Below, piece after piece: positions 58,870 through 64,000 of a DNA stretch of 64,000 nt (position 1 is its first letter; each line of letters begins with the position of its first letter). The translations under genes and the position numbers were made by a program. Source of the stretch: Guadua angustifolia. Taxonomy: Eukaryota; Streptophyta; Magnoliopsida; Poales; Poaceae. The stretch spans positions 5,540,423 to 5,604,422 of the forward strand of contig CM070515.1 of assembly GCA_036346375.1 (NCBI GenBank). The letters are read 5' to 3'. Under the pieces are notes generated by a model. That model did not search any database. It saw nothing but the letters and a program-made list of their open reading frames with translations, and was not told the DNA's origin.

Positions 58870-60720
58870 TTGTTGAAAGACCTGAAGGATCAAGATGGCC
58901 TAGAGGAATCTATGGAACATAGCAAACCATAGCATCTCTGGAATCTATGGAACATTATCCAGATTTTCCTAGTTATAAACATAATTTAATTTGGCCATTG
59001 TCTATCAGTAAACAACTGATTACCACAACTGCTCTCAGTAGCGACCGATTACTGGACATCAGCCATAACTTTCAAACCGCTTAACCACATTTTACATTAA
59101 TGTACTCTAATGAAACTTTAGATCATAACCTACATTTTTTCATAACTTGCACAGGCCATGAAACTGATAATAGGTACAAAAATAAAACACCCGAAAATAG
59201 AGGCCACTAATAAACGAATACCAATCTCTCCCAAATTCCATCCCGGAGCTCTTCGACTACCACATCTACCATCAAAACAGCTATAACATTGCTCCACTAC
59301 AACACCAAACATAAGCAACGATGATCTAGGTATTATACCTGCGTTCCGAAGTTCTGTCGGAAACTATGATGAAGATTGTCATCCGTGATCCCTGCACGTT
59401 CCCTTCTTCACGCTTCGCGAAACTCTCCATACCATATCCTCTAAGATTCTCGACACCTCCTAGTGAGGGTAGGTCGGCGGCGAGAAGATAGTGACATGGC
59501 ACGACAGCACGGTGGCCGGATGGGGCGGGGCGGCGCAAGGCTGGCGACAGTGTGGCGGCGATGGCGTCAACCACCACCCATCTTCCACCTTTCCTTCCAT
59601 GCCCTTTTTCCTTCGTCCTCTATTCTCGTCTCTTCTTGATCTACTGTCTTGCATGGCACACAGCACAGCATACCGTGGCACACACATGCGGTAACCACAG
59701 CATGCATGCGGCAGCTGTGCTGTCTCCTGCTTCTTTTTCTTCTTCTCTTTTCTTCTCTCTCTCAACTTCTGCATTAGCAGGAGCACCGAAGCAGTGGCAA
59801 CAGTGGCAACTCAACATGGAGTGCATGGAGCGGCAGGCAAGGCGGGTGATTGCAGCCATGTACCCCACGTCGACAAACAGCAGCGGCGGCAATAGGCGGG
59901 ACTAGCAGTGGCAACTGGGGCATGTCACAAGGGCAGCAGCTAGCGGCGACAGACAGTGTGCCCGCAGCGGCGGCAGCTAGGGGCACCGGCATGGCAGCAA
60001 CGGTAGCCCGCGGCAACAGTGCGCATAGCCGCTCCCACACGGCAGTGGCGTCGCTGCAGGAGAACAGGCAGCGGCGGTGATGACCCACGGCGACGAGGCC
60101 CTGCGGAGCTCTTGTGGCCAAAGTGCATGACTGCAAGCTTGCAGATGAGTTGGAGCAAGGGCAGCGATAGATTGGAAAGCAATGTCGGCTGTTGCATCAG
60201 AGGAAAAAATATCCTTATTTGCCGCTTAAAGTTGGCCGGATTCTTAAAATGCCAACGCGAAACTATTCTTCCCCTCATTACCATTGGATCTCAACTTTCA
60301 TCCCTTTTTTACCAGTTACCACTCCTGTCAGTGGCCCATTACTTGGCCGTTAACTTGTGCTTGAAAAGACAATTCTACCCATCTTCATCCTCATTTCATT
60401 CTAACCTGAACAACTTGACAAATGAACTTGATTTGGCGGAGATGGGCAGCAGTGGTGGACAAAGTAGAGAGGAGAAAGAAGGGCTTTGACCAAGGGGTAG
60501 AACCATTATTTTCTAAAAAATCTGACAAGGAAGTGGGCGAATGACAGATGACTCACTCTAGGTTAAATAGGGTTGATAATTTGGATTGGGACTAGAGTTG
60601 ATTAGCCCATTTATGGCTCATTAGGCCCAAAAAGCACGACTTATTTAACTGTTTTATAAATTAATTCACATATATTGTTCCTCACATAATTTTTTTTATT
60701 TCAGGATATCACAGGACGTT
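58870..60720. mobile_element. Gypsy-type LTR remnant
   Basis: Has phrases found in grass gypsy LTRs: CTGATTACCACAACTGCTCTC, CATAACTTTCAAACCGCTTA, TTGATTAGCCCATTTATGG and a terminal TTTCAGGATATCACA. Open frames at 59450-60490 are low-complexity (GCAGCGGCGGC-type words) and overlap on both strands; none has a domain. Boundaries and orientation are uncertain. Confidence 0.45.
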
Positions 60721-60821
60721 CTTTCCTTACTTCCATAAAAATTTTGTTTCTCGTACTTTTGTGTTAGATGTTTAATTACTTCAATGCTTTGCATCCTTTT
60801 CTCATCGCTAAATAGGTTTTT

Positions 60822-63800
60822 TTTTTCGAAAGAGCAGCAAGAGAATTGCTGCTAAATATATTAAGAAGGGTAAAGAAAACATGTTGTGGGTCCAGTTTTT
60901 GTTTTAGATAAGGGAAAAAATCGGACCCAAGAAAAAACCTCACAAACGCTTACCACTAACCTCTAGCACTTAAAAACATCACTAGAACAAGACGACTTAA
61001 AAACATAAGAGGACCACAAAAGCAAAAGTGCAAGACTTTAGGCGGTTCCGAAAGCTATGTTGACGAAGCAAAAAGAGTGAGCACCGCATCCTTGATTGTC
61101 GTGGCCACTTGCTGAGGTGTTCTTGTGATTCCTTGAAAAATGCGTTGGTTTCTTTCAAGCCAAAGGTTCCACCAGTAATAAATGAGAAGACCGTCAAAAT
61201 CCGCCGCTTGCTTTGTCATCTTGGGTTCTCATCCTTCTCCACCAATTGTATATTGATCCACTTTGTGGCTTATGTTCGACACTGCTCCAAATTCCCCACC
61301 AGTAGAGAAGACCCCAAACCTCCTTAGCGAAAGGGCAATCTTTGCAAAGATGGGTTGGAGTTTCCGACGACCCGTTGCAGAGACCGCAGGTGGCATTACA
61401 TGGCCACCCCTTCTTGAGCATGTTGTTTGCTGTCAAAATTTTGCTGTGAATCAACGTCCATGCGAAGAATCGGCATTTAGGTTCAGTCTTCGCTTTCCTT
61501 ATCGGGCAAAATTTCATCCTACAGTAAACGTTTTGGAATTGCGCCATGTATGCACTCTTTGTTGTGTATTGTCCATCAGCCGTCCAACGCCAGGTTATTT
61601 GATCTTCTCTCCTTTCATCTGTATTGGTTCGACGTATTGCCTCGAAGAGCACAACAAACTCCCTGATTTCTTCTTCAGAGTTCACCGGTGTGCAAAAACG
61701 CATCCAGTAATTGTTTCTCAGAGCTCGGTGGACGGAAATGTTCTTTCTTCTCGCAATCTGGAAAAGACTCGGCGCAATGTGAATTGGTGCTTTTCCTTCA
61801 ATCCAACTTGATCTCCAAAAATCCGCAAGTTTTCCGTTCCCAACCGTGACAATCGTTGAAGCATTGAAGAAAGCAATATCCGTTTTGTCACATGGAAGGT
61901 CCAGACCCGTCCAGGCCCTCTCGTTGTTTTTCCATCTAAACCATAGCCACCGAAGTCTAAGCGCTCTGGCGAAGCATTCAAGGTCTGTAATACCAAGTCC
62001 CCCCTTGCTTTTGGGCAGACAGGTGACCTTCCATTTGATCAAGCAGTGCCCGCCACTACAATTTGCTGGATCTTTTCCTCTCCAGAGAAAACTACGTCTC
62101 AGTTTATCAATACATCGAATTAGCCACTTTTGAGCCGGGAAGACCGTCATGTGGTATATTGGTTGAGAAGTTAAGACAGACTTGACAAGGGTCTCTCTTC
62201 CGGCCGTGGATAGAAATTTTCCTTTCCAACCGGCTAGTCTATTGCTTATTCTATCAATTAGAGGTTGAATTTCGATCCTTTGCAACTGCCTGAAGTGTAA
62301 TGGTAGGCCTAGGTATTTCCCAGGAAAGGATGATAGTTTCCCGGGAAAAACATTCAACAATTGTTGCAGGAGGCCATCTTGGCATCTGATAGGATAATTT
62401 CTATTTTGGTGATGTTGATCTTCAGGCCTGAGCACCTTCCAAAAATATTCAGTATTCGACTGAGGGCTATGAGCTCATCTCTATTTGCATTTAAAAAATT
62501 CCGGCGTCATCTGCGTAGAGTGAACATCTCAGTCTAGCGGTTACGGGAAGCACCGGTTTTAGGATCCCGCAATGCGCTGCCACCTCGAGCATCTTTTGGA
62601 GGGGGTCAATTGCCAGGATGAAGAGAAGGGGAGATAACGGGTCCCCCTGACGGACCCCCCTCGCATGTCTTATTGTGACCGTCGGTTGGCCGTTGATCAG
62701 GATCTGTGAAGATGAGGTTCGAAGAATTGCAGCTACCCATTCTCTCCAGATACGACCAAAACCTAAGGCCCGAAGTACCTCAAGAAGAAAAGTCCAGTTT
62801 AGCGAATCGAAAGCTTTTGAAATGTCCAGCTTGATGAATAAGGCAGGTGTTCTGTCGGTGTGTAGTTGGCGGATTACTCTTTGGACATATAAGAAATTAT
62901 CATGAATGCATCTCTTCTTTATGAAAGCATTCTGTGAGACTGATACCAACTCATCTAGCTTGGGCGCCAGACGGTTTGCCATGATCTTGGTGATGATTTT
63001 CATAAAGCTATTTATGAGGCTAATTGGCCTGAAACATTCCAATTTATCCGCATTCTCCATCTTGGGGAGAAGGACGATGTGTGCTTGATTGAGCTTGTGC
63101 AACTTTTCATGACGGAGGTTAAAGAAATCTTTAACAGCTTCCACCAGATCGGTTTTGATAATATGGAGACATGTTTTGTAAAATAGCCCAATGAATCCAT
63201 CCGGTCCTGGTGCTTTTTGAGATGGCAGCTCCTGAATGGTACTAGTCACTTCATTTTCGGTGATATGGATCTCAAGATCACTGAGGTCCCTTGCATTGTA
63301 ACCCAGGAAGTCCCAATTGAGATCTTTATCCCTAACACCGTGATCACCCAATATGTTTTTGAAATATTGGTAAGCTTCATTGAGCTTGTCCTGTTGCCCG
63401 AAAAAAATTCTGTCTTCTCTTTGTAGGACACGGATTAGGTTTCTTCGTCTTCTTGAACTAGCAATCAGGTGGAAAAAACGTGTGTTGGAGTCTCCCAGTC
63501 TGATTTTTGTTATTCTGGAATGTTGTCTCGCTCTGGACTTGTGAATCGCTGCGAGGCCGAGTAGTTTATCTTTGAGACATTTTCGCAACTCAAGTTCCCT
63601 TTGTGATAACGAACGTCTCTCTTGCGAGCATTCAAGAATCGTGAGAGTAACTTGTATTAGGGCCGTTTGAAGTGTTATGTTTGCAAACGTTTTTCTCCTC
63701 CAAGTTTTAAGCGCCTTAGCTGTTCTGTTCATTTTGACATGAAAACGTAGCAAGGAGTCTGAAGTGTGGACCGGTTGTGCCCATGATTGAGCAACCGTCT

Positions 63801-64000
63801 CCTGAAAACCCGGCATCGTTACCCAGCACGCCTCAAACCGGAAGCCTCGAAAGTATTCAAAGGTCGTGTTTGCCCGCATTAGTAGGGGGCAGTGATCCGA
63901 TGTCATAGTTGCCAGCGCGCTCAGGTCCGCATTTGGAAAACACTCGTGCCATTCCGTTGTAGCGAAGAATCGATCAATTCTTGTCATAGTAGGTTGGTCT
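60822..64000 (-). mobile_element. Non-LTR retrotransposon (LINE), cut by the window edge
   Basis: A T-tract at about 60819-60828 on the plus strand is the poly(A) tail of a minus-strand LINE. The 3' UTR, ORF2 C-terminal region, reverse transcriptase and end of the endonuclease follow toward the right edge. The 5' end and one target duplication lie beyond 64000. Confidence 0.88.
61030..63987 (-). pseudogene. LINE ORF2: endonuclease end, reverse transcriptase, zf-RVT region
   Basis: 63987-62491 carries the end of an APE-type endonuclease (MTRIDRFFATTEW, SDHCPLLM) and then reverse transcriptase: FRPISLINSFMKIITKIMAN, LDISKAFDSLNW, RGVRQGDPLSPLLFILA and the catalytic YADD at about 62510-62521. 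Right after it a T run one base short breaks the frame; a second single-base shift follows near 62410, and 62435-61194 continues with YLGLPLH, WKGKFLSTAGRETLVKSVL and the zf-RVT block FFAWTLIHSKILTANNMLKKGW...CGLCNGSSETPTHLCKDCPFA. A third shift at about 61197 precedes the C-terminal NLWLERNQRIFQG piece. Otherwise the motifs are intact, so the copy is probably young. The gene copies the element's RNA at the target site. Confidence 0.85.

Noticed and set aside
59460..60489. Several 100-150-codon frames near 59.5-60.5 kb
   Set aside because: Low-complexity alanine/serine/histidine-rich translations on both strands inside an LTR-like block.

Overview
The window looks like nuclear DNA of a grass (Poaceae). 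It holds four recognisable plant genes with GT-AG introns, strong GC bias in some coding exons, and a dense layering of grass-type transposons (Tourist, Stowaway and hAT MITEs, Mutator-like elements, copia and gypsy LTRs, a LINE). The species cannot be fixed from the sequence alone.

Host genes. (1) 627-3600 minus: a three-exon PLAC8 (cysteine-rich, DUF614) membrane protein of 183 aa, with a probable 5' UTR exon near 4243-4700. (2) 6257-9529 minus: a two-exon SUN-domain inner nuclear envelope protein of 448 aa. (3) 30667-31800 plus: an intronless receptor-like cytoplasmic kinase of 377 aa with DFS in place of the usual DFG. (4) 34543-38780 minus: a complete 149-aa calmodulin split by a 3.8-kb intron inside codon Gly26. 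They show no functional linkage beyond being ordinary single genes between transposon blocks.

Transposon blocks. 9.6-16.1 kb: a minus-strand LTR element inserted into a ~120-bp tandem array, then a 389-bp direct duplication and a ~170-190-bp satellite-like array. 16.3-22.3 kb: nested Tourist MITEs, a copia LTR (minus) carrying a hAT MITE with a perfect 8-bp target duplication, a further Tourist-like element, a 993-bp hAT element with a perfect 8-bp duplication, and a Stowaway MITE. 24.2-28.8 kb: a 4.6-kb Mutator-like element (MULE) that has received a copia-type LTR and two copies of one MITE. 39.3-40.4 kb: a second LTR of the same family as the one at 25.5-26.7 kb.

40443-55362 is the largest object: a ~14.9-kb MULE with ~320-bp terminal inverted repeats and a perfect 9-bp target duplication. 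It contains a decayed MURA-type transposase, two minus-strand gypsy gag remnants alternating with LTR sequence, a broken GRF-zinc-finger/transmembrane gene, minisatellites, and two units of the satellite-like repeat also found at 15.5-16.1 kb. 55.4-60.8 kb holds a possible SINE, a copia solo LTR with a 5-bp duplication, gypsy LTR remnants and a Mutator-type MITE. From about 60.8 kb to the window edge is a minus-strand LINE whose reverse-transcriptase ORF is broken only by a few single-base frameshifts.
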